Positions 1 through 8,119 of a stretch of DNA of 64,000 nucleotides are shown here, piece by piece. A model generated the notes under the pieces. It was not told where the DNA came from and did no database searches. It worked only from the letters and a program-made list of their open reading frames with translations. A program made the position numbers and the translations under genes. Position 1 is the stretch's first letter. Every line of letters begins with the position of its first letter. The stretch is from Thermobaculum terrenum ATCC BAA-798. Lineage in GTDB: Bacteria > Chloroflexota > Chloroflexia > Thermobaculales > Thermobaculaceae. Location: the NCBI RefSeq assembly GCF_000025005.1, contig NC_013525.1, positions 372,001 through 436,000 of the forward strand, in the 5' to 3' direction.

Positions 1-109
1 ACTGCAGATGACACTCCATGAGCCTCATGTCCTCGGGCTCAAGTGCTCCAAGCACATAAGCGGTGATTACCTCATATAACTGCTCGTGATTGTTATGCTC
101 TATCTTCAC
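1..109 (-). CDS. anti-sigma factor, N-terminal fragment (runs off window)
   Basis: Reading leftward from a GTG at 107-109, the frame encodes a start rich in His and Glu followed by AYVLGALEPEDMRLMECHLQ. The ALEPED...ECHL pattern is typical of the N-terminal zinc-binding anti-sigma domain of RskA/ChrR-like proteins, in which His and Cys residues hold a zinc ion. The gene begins 6 bp after the stop of the ECF sigma gene on the same strand, the usual sigma/anti-sigma order. It probably binds that sigma factor and keeps it inactive, usually as a membrane protein, but the membrane segment lies outside the window. Family assignment rests on about 36 residues. Confidence 0.72.
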   Translation of the reverse strand, partial: MKIEHNNHEQLYEVITAYVLGALEPEDMRLMECHLQ

Positions 110-115
110 GTTGTT

Positions 116-706
116 CTATAGCTGTTCAGGCTTGATTCCCTTTTCTATTAGGTTTCTGCGAAGATGCTGCAAGGCCAAGCGCATTCTAGTCTTGATTGTG
201 CCCAAGGGCTCACCTACTTTATCAGCTATCTCGGATTGAGTAAGCCCCCCGAAATATGACATCTCAAGAACTTTGCGCTGGTTTTCAGGAAGCTCTCTCA
301 GAGCCTCTAAGACTATATTTCGCCTTATACCACCCATTATTATCTCATCTGGATCCTCTAAGCTGCTATCTGGCAGGTTCATTAGGTAGTTAGAGGAGTC
401 TTCAGAGCGAATCGATTTGGGACGGGCCTTGCACCTCCTGATCTCATCTATGGCTATGTTATGAGCTATACTCATCAACCAGCTGGCGCACTTACCTCGG
501 TCGTTACTGAAGCTTTTGGCTTGCTTCCAAGCTCTGAAGAAAGTCTCTTGAGTCAGCTCCTCAGCCACCTGTTGATCTTGAACGATTCTCAATATCATGG
601 AGTAGACAGCTCTTGAGTAACAGTCGTACAAAGCCTCCATGGCGGATAAATCACCACGAGATAGTCGCTCCATGATTGCCTGGTCGTCTAGGGGCTGATT
701 CGACAT
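116..706 (-). CDS. ECF-type RNA polymerase sigma factor
   Basis: This 196-residue protein has the two-domain layout of extracytoplasmic-function sigma factors. Sigma region 2 lies at about residues 25-95 (EELTQETFFRAW, then the -10-recognising WLMSIAHNIAIDEIRR), and sigma region 4 at about 130-185 (LRELPENQRKVLEM, FGGLTQSEIA, then the GTIKTRMRLALQ recognition helix). It would direct core RNA polymerase to a small regulon, probably a stress or envelope response. The next gene on the strand is the anti-sigma fragment, so the two are likely co-transcribed. It resembles the SigK/RskA group, but the exact ECF subgroup cannot be settled by eye. Confidence 0.93.
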   Translation of the reverse strand: MSNQPLDDQAIMERLSRGDLSAMEALYDCYSRAVYSMILRIVQDQQVAEELTQETFFRAWKQAKSFSNDRGKCASWLMSIAHNIAIDEIRRCKARPKSIRSEDSSNYLMNLPDSSLEDPDEIIMGGIRRNIVLEALRELPENQRKVLEMSYFGGLTQSEIADKVGEPLGTIKTRMRLALQHLRRNLIEKGIKPEQL

Positions 707-998
707 AGCCTATAGTTCCGCCATTTTCTGCCCGACAGCACCTCCTGTAATCTTCTTTATAACTATACGTAAGGAAAGGCTGTCGGGATTAATAATTTGA
801 GAGCTTCGGAAGGAATTGTAAGTATATGCGGATTGATTTGCAATATACTCAATGGCATCTAACATAGCATTGGACCTTTGTTGGTGATCAAGTATCGGTG
901 ATCAAGAGAGTTTATGCAACTACTATGCATATTATGCTCAACTCTTGTCACTTTACCAGCAATTTTAGTTCCATCATTGAGTTTTTGGAGGCTAGACT
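707..998. other. divergent intergenic region
   Basis: This stretch separates the leftward sigma gene from a small rightward gene. It is A+T rich and holds a 10-base direct repeat, GGTGATCAAG, at about 882-891 and again about 15 bases later. No convincing -35/-10 pair or terminator was seen. A 99-codon open frame on the minus strand (859-1158) overlaps the better-supported small gene at 999 and was not accepted. Confidence 0.4.
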
Positions 999-1178
999 TT
1001 GCAAGTAGATGATATTTCAAATCACGACCGAGAAGACGAGGAGCAATTACAAAAGATACGAGAATGGTATAAGCAAGCCAGGAGTATGGGAATAAGCAAG
1101 GAAACGTTCTATAGAGAGATGATACCGATTGTGGGGATAGAGTCCTTAGATAATGCACTGGAAGGCTACGATGAATAG
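999..1178 (+). CDS. small hypothetical protein (59 aa)
   Basis: A TTG at 999 sits 7 bases after a GGAGG (987-991) and opens a 59-codon frame ending in TAG at 1176-1178. The product is charged and soluble, beginning MQVDDISNHDREDEEQLQ, with a probably helical middle (KIREWYKQARSMGIS) and an acidic end. I recognise no family; the middle loosely resembles a small helix-turn-helix or transposase-like helix pair, but that is not strong. The ideal ribosome site and coding-like composition argue that it is real. It ends about 50 bp before the histidine phosphatase gene and could share its transcript. Confidence 0.6.
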   Translation: MQVDDISNHDREDEEQLQKIREWYKQARSMGISKETFYREMIPIVGIESLDNALEGYDE

Positions 1179-1226
1179 TGGGCTATAATCTGTAGTTGTA
1201 AAAGCAAAACATTAGGTAGGAGTGTT

Positions 1227-1886
1227 ATGCCCGAAACAAAGATTTTGTTGGTCCGTCACGCTGATGTACATAACCCTGATCAAATAGTATATGGCAGACT
1301 TCCTAGGTTCAGGCTGAGCAAATTGGGGGAGGCGCAAGCCGAAGCTACTGCTGAATTTCTCTCCAAGGAAGACGTCAAATACATATATACCAGCCCAATG
1401 CTAAGAGCCAGACAGACAGCCAAAGCTATAGCTAAGTATCATCCTGATGCCAAATTGAGGATTTCAAAGCTTCTTGCCGAGATCAATACCAGCTGGCAGG
1501 GTATACCCTGGTCACAAATAGGTGCGAATGCTAACCTATACGAGCCTATCAAAGACCCGGAAAATGAGACCATAGAAGATGTAGCCAAGAGGATGCTCAG
1601 GATCATTAGAACTCTGGTGCGCAGACATCCGGGTGAAACCGTGATTTGTGTTAGCCACGCAGATCCTATAAAGATAGCCTGGGTAGCACTTGAGGGTAAA
1701 GAGCTTACTTTTGAGAACATTCGTAAGCCACCTTATCCAGATAGAGCGTCGGTTACTACGATCACTTTCAATGACGATCATGTGGTTAGCATTAAATATG
1801 AGAATCCGGCCATTAGCGTTAGGGTAACCCCGGAGCAAGAGAGTGAGAAGAAACCCAGTAGAAAAAAGGTGCCAGTGGGTGTGTAA
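1227..1886 (+). CDS. histidine phosphatase superfamily protein (phosphoglycerate mutase-like)
   Basis: This 219-residue protein begins with ILLVRHADVH, the RHG-type motif whose His becomes phosphorylated (here RHA), and has the second catalytic His in VICVSHADPIKIAW near residue 143. A TSPMLRARQTA segment matches the substrate-pocket arginines of the family. It likely dephosphorylates a small metabolite or phosphoprotein; the substrate cannot be told. It lacks the GxT specificity features of glycolytic mutases and has a Lys/Glu-rich tail. AGGTAGGAG lies ahead of the ATG. The gene converges on the VanW gene, with a palindromic terminator between them. Confidence 0.88.
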   Translation: MPETKILLVRHADVHNPDQIVYGRLPRFRLSKLGEAQAEATAEFLSKEDVKYIYTSPMLRARQTAKAIAKYHPDAKLRISKLLAEINTSWQGIPWSQIGANANLYEPIKDPENETIEDVAKRMLRIIRTLVRRHPGETVICVSHADPIKIAWVALEGKELTFENIRKPPYPDRASVTTITFNDDHVVSIKYENPAISVRVTPEQESEKKPSRKKVPVGV

Positions 1887-1914
1887 GTAAGAGGGCAATT
1901 GCCCTCTTACTTAC
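1883..1914. terminator. bidirectional palindromic terminator
   Basis: A perfect 32-base palindrome (arm GTAAGTAAGAGGGCAA) lies exactly between two convergent genes. A T-rich stretch follows on the plus strand. Its position and symmetry suit termination in both directions. Confidence 0.75.
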
Positions 1915-1916
1915 CA

Positions 1917-4262
1917 TTATCTTTGCTCTATTTTCTTAGTCGAATCTTTAGAATTATTTACGTCTTTCTTTTGTTGCTTGTCTTTGTTTTCTGACTCTTT
2001 ATTTTTGTTTTTAGTCTCCTTCTTCGGTGGCTCCTTCTTCGAAGGTTCTTTCTTTGGTGGTCCTACCCTGTATATGTTGCCCCAGGGCTTGTAGCGGCTA
2101 AAGAATGAGTCTTGCAGTACGACCTTACCATTCTTGGTAACTGTTCTGGTTATGGTTACGTCCATGCCTTCATGCGCCCAGTCTACCTGCTCTTTGGTAC
2201 CAGGGGGTAATGTCGGATCATATATAGTCTTATCAGGGAGAGGCGGAACTATGTTTGTTATTACTGGTTTCCCTCGTGTCACCTCATACCCTGGGTCAGT
2301 ACCATATAGAGTTATAGTCAACTTTGTATCTGTCCATTTGGCTTCGATCAATATATAGTGCCCTGTAGTGTTCTTCCACTTGAGATCCTTGTACGGGAAG
2401 TACACTGCCGCATCAAATCCTGGAGGGTCACCATCTAACTGATAGTAGGGCACTAGGTATGAATGCTGATGCCTTTCAACTATCGGCAATCCGGCCCAGA
2501 AGGCTGCACGGAACATGGTAGTACTTACCTGGCATACACCACCGCCTATACCCGGCACTGTCTGGTCTGCAACTATTGTTAGTCCTTCCTGGTATCCTCT
2601 CTCGACACTAATCTCTCCTATGGCCTTCTCGAAGCTGAAGGTTTCTCCAGGGGCCACAACAGTATTGTTTAAGTATCCTGCCGCAGTTTGTATATTATGA
2701 ACCCTTTCGGGGGGCGAGCCTGTGAACTCGCTGCTGCCCCAACCAATCGATTCCTTAATACCCAGAGCTGCTAAATTGTCAGTGGGGATCTTAGGCTTGG
2801 TTACCTTTACAGGAAGGTCGACATCTCTGTCATCGCTGAAAGCAGCCTGTGCTATCAGGTCCTTAGTTTTTTCTGTATCCAGATCCTGGCCATCCTGGCT
2901 CTCTCTTAGCACTACTAACTTCCCGCGCCAAGTTAGTTCGCCATTTATGGGATTCTGGTTAATTTCGCTTGCCAAGTTATCTACAAACTCGTTTACTTTG
3001 TTAGGGTCTAGCTTCACAGAAGAAGTTCGATTTGCCTTATCGATATCTATAGATGTCCAATCAGCTAATGTGCTCGTTGGAATCTCCCAGCTCTGATCCT
3101 TAAAGTGGAGTTTTAGCGGTGATGCTAATAGTTTCTCTAGCTGTGATCTAGCGTTTTCTAGAACACTCGTTGTAACTATTGGTTCTATTTCTTTTGTCGC
3201 TAAGTCGGTCTCACCGCTTGATTGTAAAGCTGCATAGATAGCACTGAGGGTAGCGCTATAATCCACCCTCCTTCCTGGCTGCTCGGGTGTTAGTGCTACC
3301 TGGTTGCCCTTTATCTCTAGTTTTGCTGGCTCCGGTGGCAGGGCTATATCCTTGTTGATATTAGCTAATATGGGCATTAACTTGGAGGGTTCTATTTTGC
3401 CTACAACGCCTTCAGCTCCTGACTCTGCTACTATAGCTTGCTCTATTTCATCAGATGTTATGGTCCAGCTACGGTTCTCAAATCTTAGGGTTACAGGTTT
3501 GGACAGCTTTAGTACTAAGTTCTGACGATCTCGCCATGTTGATTGGGTGATATTGGCTTTGACCGTTACTACTGGCAAGGCTATATCGCCCTTCCTCAGG
3601 TTTACTAAGGCGCTGTATATCTGCTGAATAGCCATGCTAGTATTGAGCTTTTGTCCATCGACTTCTTTGGAAGCTAAAATGGTACCATCGCCACTGACCG
3701 TTAGCTTTGAGTCGGTGGCCGGCCGTGCTATTTGTGGAGCCAATTTGTTGTTTACATAGTTATCGATTTTGCTCTTGTCGAGCACATATTGAATCCTTAC
3801 AGTACGTCTGCCTATAGGGATTCTTTCAGCGAATTGATGGAAAATATTGCCATCGCGGCCGTACTTGTATGCTTGCTGTACTGCAGGGTCTACGTTCGGT
3901 TGCAAACCAAGCTCTGCAGGGGTGATCTTCCATGTATGCTCTCCTTGAGTTAGGACAAGTGGAGTCCTAACGTACTCCATTGCCTTAGCGTTCAACGCCT
4001 GTCGAGCTTGTTCGGGGGTCATCCCACCGAGGTTTATGCCAAGAGAATATACGTTTGGGTAAATCTTGCTACGGTAGTAGTAGGAATATCCAACTGATAC
4101 TGCTAGAAGTAGGAAAGCACATAGAAATACCGATATTCCTACTAGCGGCAGGTAAGTCCTTAGGACCGAGCCATTACGAGACTGTCGCCTTTGGGAACTG
4201 GCCTTCGGCTTTATAGTTGGTATAGTTTCGGTCGGTTGAGACCAATGTTCTGTACTACCCAT
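1917..4262 (-). CDS. VanW family protein with peptidoglycan-binding-like domains
   Basis: This 781-residue envelope protein has a cytoplasmic Arg-rich start, one membrane helix at about 38-62 (LVGISVFLCAFLLLAVSVGY), repeated PG_binding_4-like modules from about 75 to 480, a VanW domain at about 510-660 and a Lys/Glu/Asp-rich low-complexity tail. The VanW core is marked by FTGSPPERVHNIQTAA, GETFSF, GGGVCQVSTTMFRA and the HQHSYLVPYY segment. VanW proteins occur with glycopeptide resistance and sporulation or wall genes, but their reaction is unknown; a role at the cell wall outside the membrane is inferred. The start is the ATG at 4260-4262 behind GGAGAGAT. The gene stands alone. Confidence 0.92.
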   Translation of the reverse strand: MGSTEHWSQPTETIPTIKPKASSQRRQSRNGSVLRTYLPLVGISVFLCAFLLLAVSVGYSYYYRSKIYPNVYSLGINLGGMTPEQARQALNAKAMEYVRTPLVLTQGEHTWKITPAELGLQPNVDPAVQQAYKYGRDGNIFHQFAERIPIGRRTVRIQYVLDKSKIDNYVNNKLAPQIARPATDSKLTVSGDGTILASKEVDGQKLNTSMAIQQIYSALVNLRKGDIALPVVTVKANITQSTWRDRQNLVLKLSKPVTLRFENRSWTITSDEIEQAIVAESGAEGVVGKIEPSKLMPILANINKDIALPPEPAKLEIKGNQVALTPEQPGRRVDYSATLSAIYAALQSSGETDLATKEIEPIVTTSVLENARSQLEKLLASPLKLHFKDQSWEIPTSTLADWTSIDIDKANRTSSVKLDPNKVNEFVDNLASEINQNPINGELTWRGKLVVLRESQDGQDLDTEKTKDLIAQAAFSDDRDVDLPVKVTKPKIPTDNLAALGIKESIGWGSSEFTGSPPERVHNIQTAAGYLNNTVVAPGETFSFEKAIGEISVERGYQEGLTIVADQTVPGIGGGVCQVSTTMFRAAFWAGLPIVERHQHSYLVPYYQLDGDPPGFDAAVYFPYKDLKWKNTTGHYILIEAKWTDTKLTITLYGTDPGYEVTRGKPVITNIVPPLPDKTIYDPTLPPGTKEQVDWAHEGMDVTITRTVTKNGKVVLQDSFFSRYKPWGNIYRVGPPKKEPSKKEPPKKETKNKNKESENKDKQQKKDVNNSKDSTKKIEQR

Positions 4263-4440
4263 ATCTCTCCATAATGCTAATGCTTATTATGATCAGATAC
4301 CAGTTAACCTTATTCCTTATATAAATGTCTAATTTAGGCTCAAGGTTTCACTCAAACGTAAATTGCATCCGGGCATATTTCATGCTCTTAATGCAGGAAA
4401 TTATACAAAGGTTCTGCATTTTTCGTGGGAGAGAGTAGCA

Positions 4441-4812
4441 ATGAGCCGGATAGATGATGATAACGCCAGAAGTTTGAACGAAGATAGGATATACGAGGAA
4501 AGATATGTTGAGGTAGACAGGAGAAGCCTGTTGGCCTATCGATGGGCCAGGGTCGTGTACTTCGTATTTGGGATAATAGAAGGCTTGATAGCCATCAGGT
4601 TTGTACTGAGGCTGTTGGGTGCAAATCCTAATAGCCAATTTGCAGCTCTGATCTACAACCTAACAGCCCCCCTATTGGCACCCTTCAGAGGGTTGTTTTC
4701 TGAACCTAGCTTCGGAACAGCCGTTATAGAATGGCGCTCCCTTGTGGCTATAGCCGTGTATATGTTGCTTTCCTATGTTTTAGTAAGGCTTGGGTACCTG
4801 CTGTTCTCGTAA
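4441..4812 (+). CDS. YggT family membrane protein
   Basis: I place the start at ATG 4441, behind GGGAGAGAG, giving 123 residues; a longer reading from 4363 has no ribosome site. After a charged 40-residue cytoplasmic part come a helix (VVYFVFGIIEGLIAIRFVL), the family segment LLGANPNSQFAALIYNLTAPLLAPFRGLF, and a second hydrophobic stretch at the C terminus. The NLTAPLLAPFRG signature is characteristic of YggT/YlmG proteins, which are linked to membrane organisation and division or cytochrome assembly in other lineages. The gene is monocistronic and divergent from the VanW gene. Confidence 0.9.
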   Translation: MSRIDDDNARSLNEDRIYEERYVEVDRRSLLAYRWARVVYFVFGIIEGLIAIRFVLRLLGANPNSQFAALIYNLTAPLLAPFRGLFSEPSFGTAVIEWRSLVAIAVYMLLSYVLVRLGYLLFS

Positions 4813-4832
4813 ATCTAGCCTTTAATGCCTTC

Positions 4833-4864
4833 TAACCACCCTCTAGGAGGGCTCCTTAGAGGTT
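4833..4864 (+). terminator. imperfect hairpin after yggT
   Basis: An inverted repeat (AACC..CTCTAGGAG, loop GGC, TCCTTAGAGGTT) with one bulge follows the YggT stop by about 20 bases. A short T-rich stretch comes after it. It is a plausible but weak terminator. Confidence 0.45.
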
Positions 4865-4867
4865 GTA

Positions 4868-4896
4868 TTTAGACGTCCTAAATGTCATAATATAAC
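4868..4896 (+). promoter_or_regulatory. candidate sigma-A promoter of the fur-dtxR pair
   Basis: TTTAGA at 4868-4873 and TATAAC at 4891-4896 are 17 bases apart, a fair match to the primary sigma consensus. They lie about 40 bases ahead of the Fur start. Confidence 0.4.
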
Positions 4897-4916
4897 CAAG
4901 GTAAAAAACTATAGTA

Positions 4917-4935
4917 ATTAGGAATAGTTCTAAAT
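4917..4935 (+). promoter_or_regulatory. Fur/PerR-box-like palindrome at the fur start
   Basis: ATTAGGAATAGTTCTAAAT is a near-perfect inverted repeat (TTAGgAA / gTTCTAA) ending at the base before the Fur ATG. Fur-family repressors bind A+T-rich palindromes of this size. Its position suggests autoregulation by blocking transcription or translation. It also takes the place of a normal ribosome site: only a distant AGGA is present. Confidence 0.45.
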
Positions 4936-5385
4936 ATGACCATACAGGACAAGCGGACATCCGAGCTGGTTGACTTGCTTAGAAACGCTGGTATGCGGGT
5001 TACTCCTCAGAGGCTGGAGATTGTGAGTGCTTTGGTGCATGGCAGTCACCCTAGCGCTGAGGAGATCTACGAGCAGGTCAGCGCTAAGCTGCCCACTACA
5101 AGTTTGGCGACGGTGTACAACACCTTGGAGGCTCTTAAGTCTTTGGGGCAGGTGTTGGAGGTAAGGCCTCCTCAGGGCGGTATTAGATATGACGTGCTTC
5201 GTCCATATGGACATTCGCATCTGGTATGTAAGCGTTGTGGCAGGGTGGAGGATGCTCCGCAGCAGATACTAGAGAATGGCGAAGTGTCGCTCAAAGTCCC
5301 AGATATTGGTTGGTCAGATCTAGAAATCAGGCTCGACCTAGAGGGTATATGTCCATATTGCAGGGAGGTGGGCGCCGATGGCTAG
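4936..5385 (+). CDS. fur: Fur family metalloregulator (Fur/PerR/Zur type)
   Basis: This 149-residue repressor has a winged-helix DNA-binding half (GMRVTPQRLEIVSAL, then HPSAEEIYEQVSAKLP and SLATVYNTLEAL) and a dimerisation half with metal ligands (YGHSHLVCKRCG, where HSH plus CxxC form the sites, and a second CxxC in GICPYC near the C terminus). It would bind operators as a metal-loaded dimer. Whether it senses iron, peroxide or zinc cannot be told. The two CxxC pairs indicate a structural zinc site. Its last 8 bases overlap the DtxR-type gene, so the two are translationally coupled. Confidence 0.93.
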   Translation: MTIQDKRTSELVDLLRNAGMRVTPQRLEIVSALVHGSHPSAEEIYEQVSAKLPTTSLATVYNTLEALKSLGQVLEVRPPQGGIRYDVLRPYGHSHLVCKRCGRVEDAPQQILENGEVSLKVPDIGWSDLEIRLDLEGICPYCREVGADG

Positions 5386-6121
5386 TTCCCAAGCAACAGA
5401 AACAACCCATGTAACTGCCAGCATGGAACAGTACCTCTTGGCTATGTATTGTCTCCGCAGGGAGAATCAGCCACTCATCGGCGCTCGTCTGGCTGAATGG
5501 TTAGATGTGTCTCCGGCATCGGTGACCGGCATGATCCACAGGATGAGCCAGGAAGGCTTGGTACAGGTAGGCAGGGGAAAGCAGATTACTCTGACGACTA
5601 AGGGGTGGCAGATAGCACTCACGACTGCACGTAGGCACTATCTGGCTGAGCGGCTGCTAACTGATATGCTAGGGGTGGATTGGTACAGAGCACATGTGGA
5701 AGCCGAGAGATGGCAGCATGCGATAACTGATGAGACCGAAGAGAAGCTCTGGATAGCGCTTGGGAGGCCAACTACGTGCCCCCATGGTAGCCCCATACCA
5801 GGTACGGGAGCATGCTTTTCTCCCCATTCCCGCAAATTAACAGATGTTGAAGTAGGTCGAGAGCTAATAGTTGAGCGTATTTCAGACAGTGCTACTGAAA
5901 ACATCGATTTGCTCAAGTTTTTTCAGGATCATCTCATAATGCCTGGTAAGAAGCTGAGTGTGAGGGAAATTAACTCTATTACTCAGGCTGTAACGGTAGA
6001 AACAGAGAACGGTCCTGTTGCACTGGGGATCGAGGCTGCTAGGCAAGTTATAGTCGTACCTGCCCATCTATTCCAGCAGCGAAAGCCACCTGAGAGACTG
6101 AGAAAGGACTCTACTTTCTAA
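5378..6121 (+). CDS. DtxR/MntR family metal-dependent regulator
   Basis: This 247-residue protein has an N-terminal winged helix (EQYLLAMYCLRRENQPL, ARLAEWLDVSPASVTGMIHRM), the DtxR dimerisation and metal-binding middle (AHVEAERWQHAITDETEEKL, supplying His and Glu ligands) and a C-terminal FeoA/SH3-like domain from about 150. It probably represses iron or manganese uptake genes when metal-loaded. It overlaps the 3' end of the Fur-family gene, giving one transcript with two metal sensors. Its own 3' end overlaps the convergent gene 6111-6998 by 11 bases. The length matches DtxR/IdeR proteins that carry the SH3-like domain. Confidence 0.92.
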   Translation: MASSQATETTHVTASMEQYLLAMYCLRRENQPLIGARLAEWLDVSPASVTGMIHRMSQEGLVQVGRGKQITLTTKGWQIALTTARRHYLAERLLTDMLGVDWYRAHVEAERWQHAITDETEEKLWIALGRPTTCPHGSPIPGTGACFSPHSRKLTDVEVGRELIVERISDSATENIDLLKFFQDHLIMPGKKLSVREINSITQAVTVETENGPVALGIEAARQVIVVPAHLFQQRKPPERLRKDSTF

Positions 6122-6998
6122 CGCCAGGTAGCTTATGACTTTCCATATAGCAGAATCTATCCCATATACTCATACCGCCTCCACCGGTAAGCGGTAGACC
6201 TTGAGGTACTAGGTTTCTGCTTGTTGCAGACTCTACTTCTGGAACCTCTTTATTTGCTGAAGTTTCGTTGATTTCTAATGTGATATTCCTATTAACCTCT
6301 AAGACCCCCAGGTCTTGTAGAACTAACTGGGGATCTCCAGGTTCAGCACCAGTGCTGGTTGTCTTTACTCCTGTACCACGCACTATTTTTACTATCAGTA
6401 ATGATTTACCTACAACCTCATCTGTAAATGTATAGACCAGGTCTCCATCTGGATCTGTAAGTCTGTGGGCTACCTGCGAGGAATTGGGTGGCCCATAAAC
6501 AGCCCAGAAAGTATAGTTTTTGTTTGCCTCATCTTCTGATACTTTGAGCTTGATGCTGAATTCAAAAGCCTTTACTGTAGCTAGTATGCTAGGAGTATCA
6601 CTGCCAAGGTAGTTAAACTGGACTTCGTTTGATTGCTTGCCTGATACTGGTTCCACAGCAAAGATTCTAAGATTACTACCTTCTAGATTGGGAATCTTTT
6701 CCTGAGGAGGTATCGGTAAAGACAGGTGTATATTGCCTTTGTGGTCGGACTTCCCCTTGCTGATGATTATTCCTTCCGGGTTGGCTGCAATTATTACCTG
6801 TGCATTAGGTGTGAAGCCTTTACCATCTAAGGTAACTTTTGTACCAGGTTTGCCTTTGCTGGTGGAGATACTGATAAAAGGTCCTGAGTTAGCGCTAGCA
6901 TCTCCGATAAAACCTAGGCATAACAGAAGGGCTATGACGCATGCTATAAAGCTACCCCTCAAAGGTTTATCCTCCAGTGCTTGTATACTGTTGTCCAT
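6111..6998 (-). CDS. secreted IPT/TIG-like protein with an orphan LPLTG motif
   Basis: This 295-residue protein has a basic start and a hydrophobic signal segment (FIACVIALLLCLGFIG, cleavage near DASA-NS). An Ig/IPT-like domain follows at about 38-130 (SKGKPGTKVTLDGKGFTPNA), then a second all-beta region. Near the C terminus is LPLTGGGG, like a sortase motif, but the expected membrane helix and basic tail are missing; about 20 polar residues follow and then the stop, inside the overlap with the DtxR-type gene. It is likely an exported surface or matrix protein of unknown function. No clear ribosome site precedes the ATG. It lies 38 bases after the dehydrogenase gene and may be co-transcribed with it. 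Confidence 0.7.
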   Translation of the reverse strand: MDNSIQALEDKPLRGSFIACVIALLLCLGFIGDASANSGPFISISTSKGKPGTKVTLDGKGFTPNAQVIIAANPEGIIISKGKSDHKGNIHLSLPIPPQEKIPNLEGSNLRIFAVEPVSGKQSNEVQFNYLGSDTPSILATVKAFEFSIKLKVSEDEANKNYTFWAVYGPPNSSQVAHRLTDPDGDLVYTFTDEVVGKSLLIVKIVRGTGVKTTSTGAEPGDPQLVLQDLGVLEVNRNITLEINETSANKEVPEVESATSRNLVPQGLPLTGGGGMSIWDRFCYMESHKLPGVRK

Positions 6999-7036
6999 AA
7001 TACTAATAACTGTAGCAGTCGTGTAAAGGTTACTCC

Positions 7037-7996
7037 CTAGGAGCCTAATATGTTGACTTGATTTGGCGCTTGTGAGCCCTCCAGCACGGCTATCACGTTT
7101 CGTGCTGCGATCTCGGACATTAGGTCACGTGTCCTTTGTGAGGCACTTCCTATGTGAGGTACAACTATACAGTTAGGCAGGTAAAGTAATGGGTGGTTCC
7201 TTGGTAAAGGTTCTGGATCTGTGACGTCGAGTCCGGCACCAGCGATTTGCCCTTCTCTTAGCGCTTCTACCAGGGCTGCTGTGTCTACTAGCGGTCCTCT
7301 GGCAGTATTGATCAAGATCGCCGTTGGCTTCATGCGCTTAAGGGTTGATTTGTTAATCATATGCCTGGTCTCTTTAGTGAGAGGAGTATGAAGGCTTATG
7401 AAGTCGGATTGTGCTAATAATTCGTCTAAGCTTACCTTTTGAGCATCTATGCCCGTTTTTTCAGATCTTGAGGTGTACAGAACTTTCATCTGAAAACCTA
7501 TTGCCCGCCTAGCTACAGCCTGTCCTATTCTCCCCATTCCCACTATTCCTAGAGTAGCTCCGTAGACGTCCTGTCCAAGCAGCAGCTGAGGTTCCCAGGT
7601 GCGCCACTTGCCATCTTTAACATGAGAGACTCCCTCTATAAGCCTGCGGGCCACGGATAGCATCAATGCCCATGCAAGATCTGCTGTGGTCTCAGTCAGT
7701 ACATCTGGCGTATTGGTGACCACTATTCCCGCTTTAGTTGCAGCTTCCAGGTCTATGTTGTCGTACCCTACTGCGTAGTTTGCTATAACCTTGAGATTGC
7801 GTGCGTTAGATATTACTTCTTCATCTATCTTGTCGGTCAGCAGAGATATCATAGCATCAGCCTGAGAAATCCCTCTCTTCAACTCTTCTTTGCTCGGCGG
7901 CAGATCCCCTGGCCATATGTCTAATTCGAATCCATGATCTTTCAGTAACCTTAGCCCTGCTTCGGGAATCTTCCTCGTAATGTATACTCTGTACAA
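7037..7996 (-). CDS. D-2-hydroxyacid dehydrogenase (glyoxylate/hydroxypyruvate reductase type)
   Basis: I choose the TTG at 7994-7996 as start because GGAGG lies 6 bases upstream; this gives 319 residues beginning [15 protein letters not shown], the usual family N terminus. The NAD(P)-binding motif is [15 protein letters not shown], and the catalytic Arg, Glu and His are in [17 protein letters not shown] and VPHIGSAS. The enzyme interconverts 2-keto and D-2-hydroxy acids such as glyoxylate/glycolate or hydroxypyruvate/D-glycerate in the cytosol. It is divergent from the DppA-like gene and close to other amino-acid catabolic genes. The exact substrate is unproven. Confidence 0.92.
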   Translation of the reverse strand: MYRVYITRKIPEAGLRLLKDHGFELDIWPGDLPPSKEELKRGISQADAMISLLTDKIDEEVISNARNLKVIANYAVGYDNIDLEAATKAGIVVTNTPDVLTETTADLAWALMLSVARRLIEGVSHVKDGKWRTWEPQLLLGQDVYGATLGIVGMGRIGQAVARRAIGFQMKVLYTSRSEKTGIDAQKVSLDELLAQSDFISLHTPLTKETRHMINKSTLKRMKPTAILINTARGPLVDTAALVEALREGQIAGAGLDVTDPEPLPRNHPLLYLPNCIVVPHIGSASQRTRDLMSEIAARNVIAVLEGSQAPNQVNILGS

Positions 7997-8119
7997 CCTT
8001 AACCTCCGATATATGTGCTTTGGAAACAGTTTACGCTGAGATATCATAAAGTGCATCATAACATCAATGATTCTGCGAGGATCTGCTTCTTATTGTGTTC
8101 TAGATTTTGGGGGTAAGGA

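Noticed and set aside
859-1158. 99-codon minus-strand open frame
   Set aside because: It overlaps the better-supported small gene at 999-1178, has no ribosome site and reads like random sequence.
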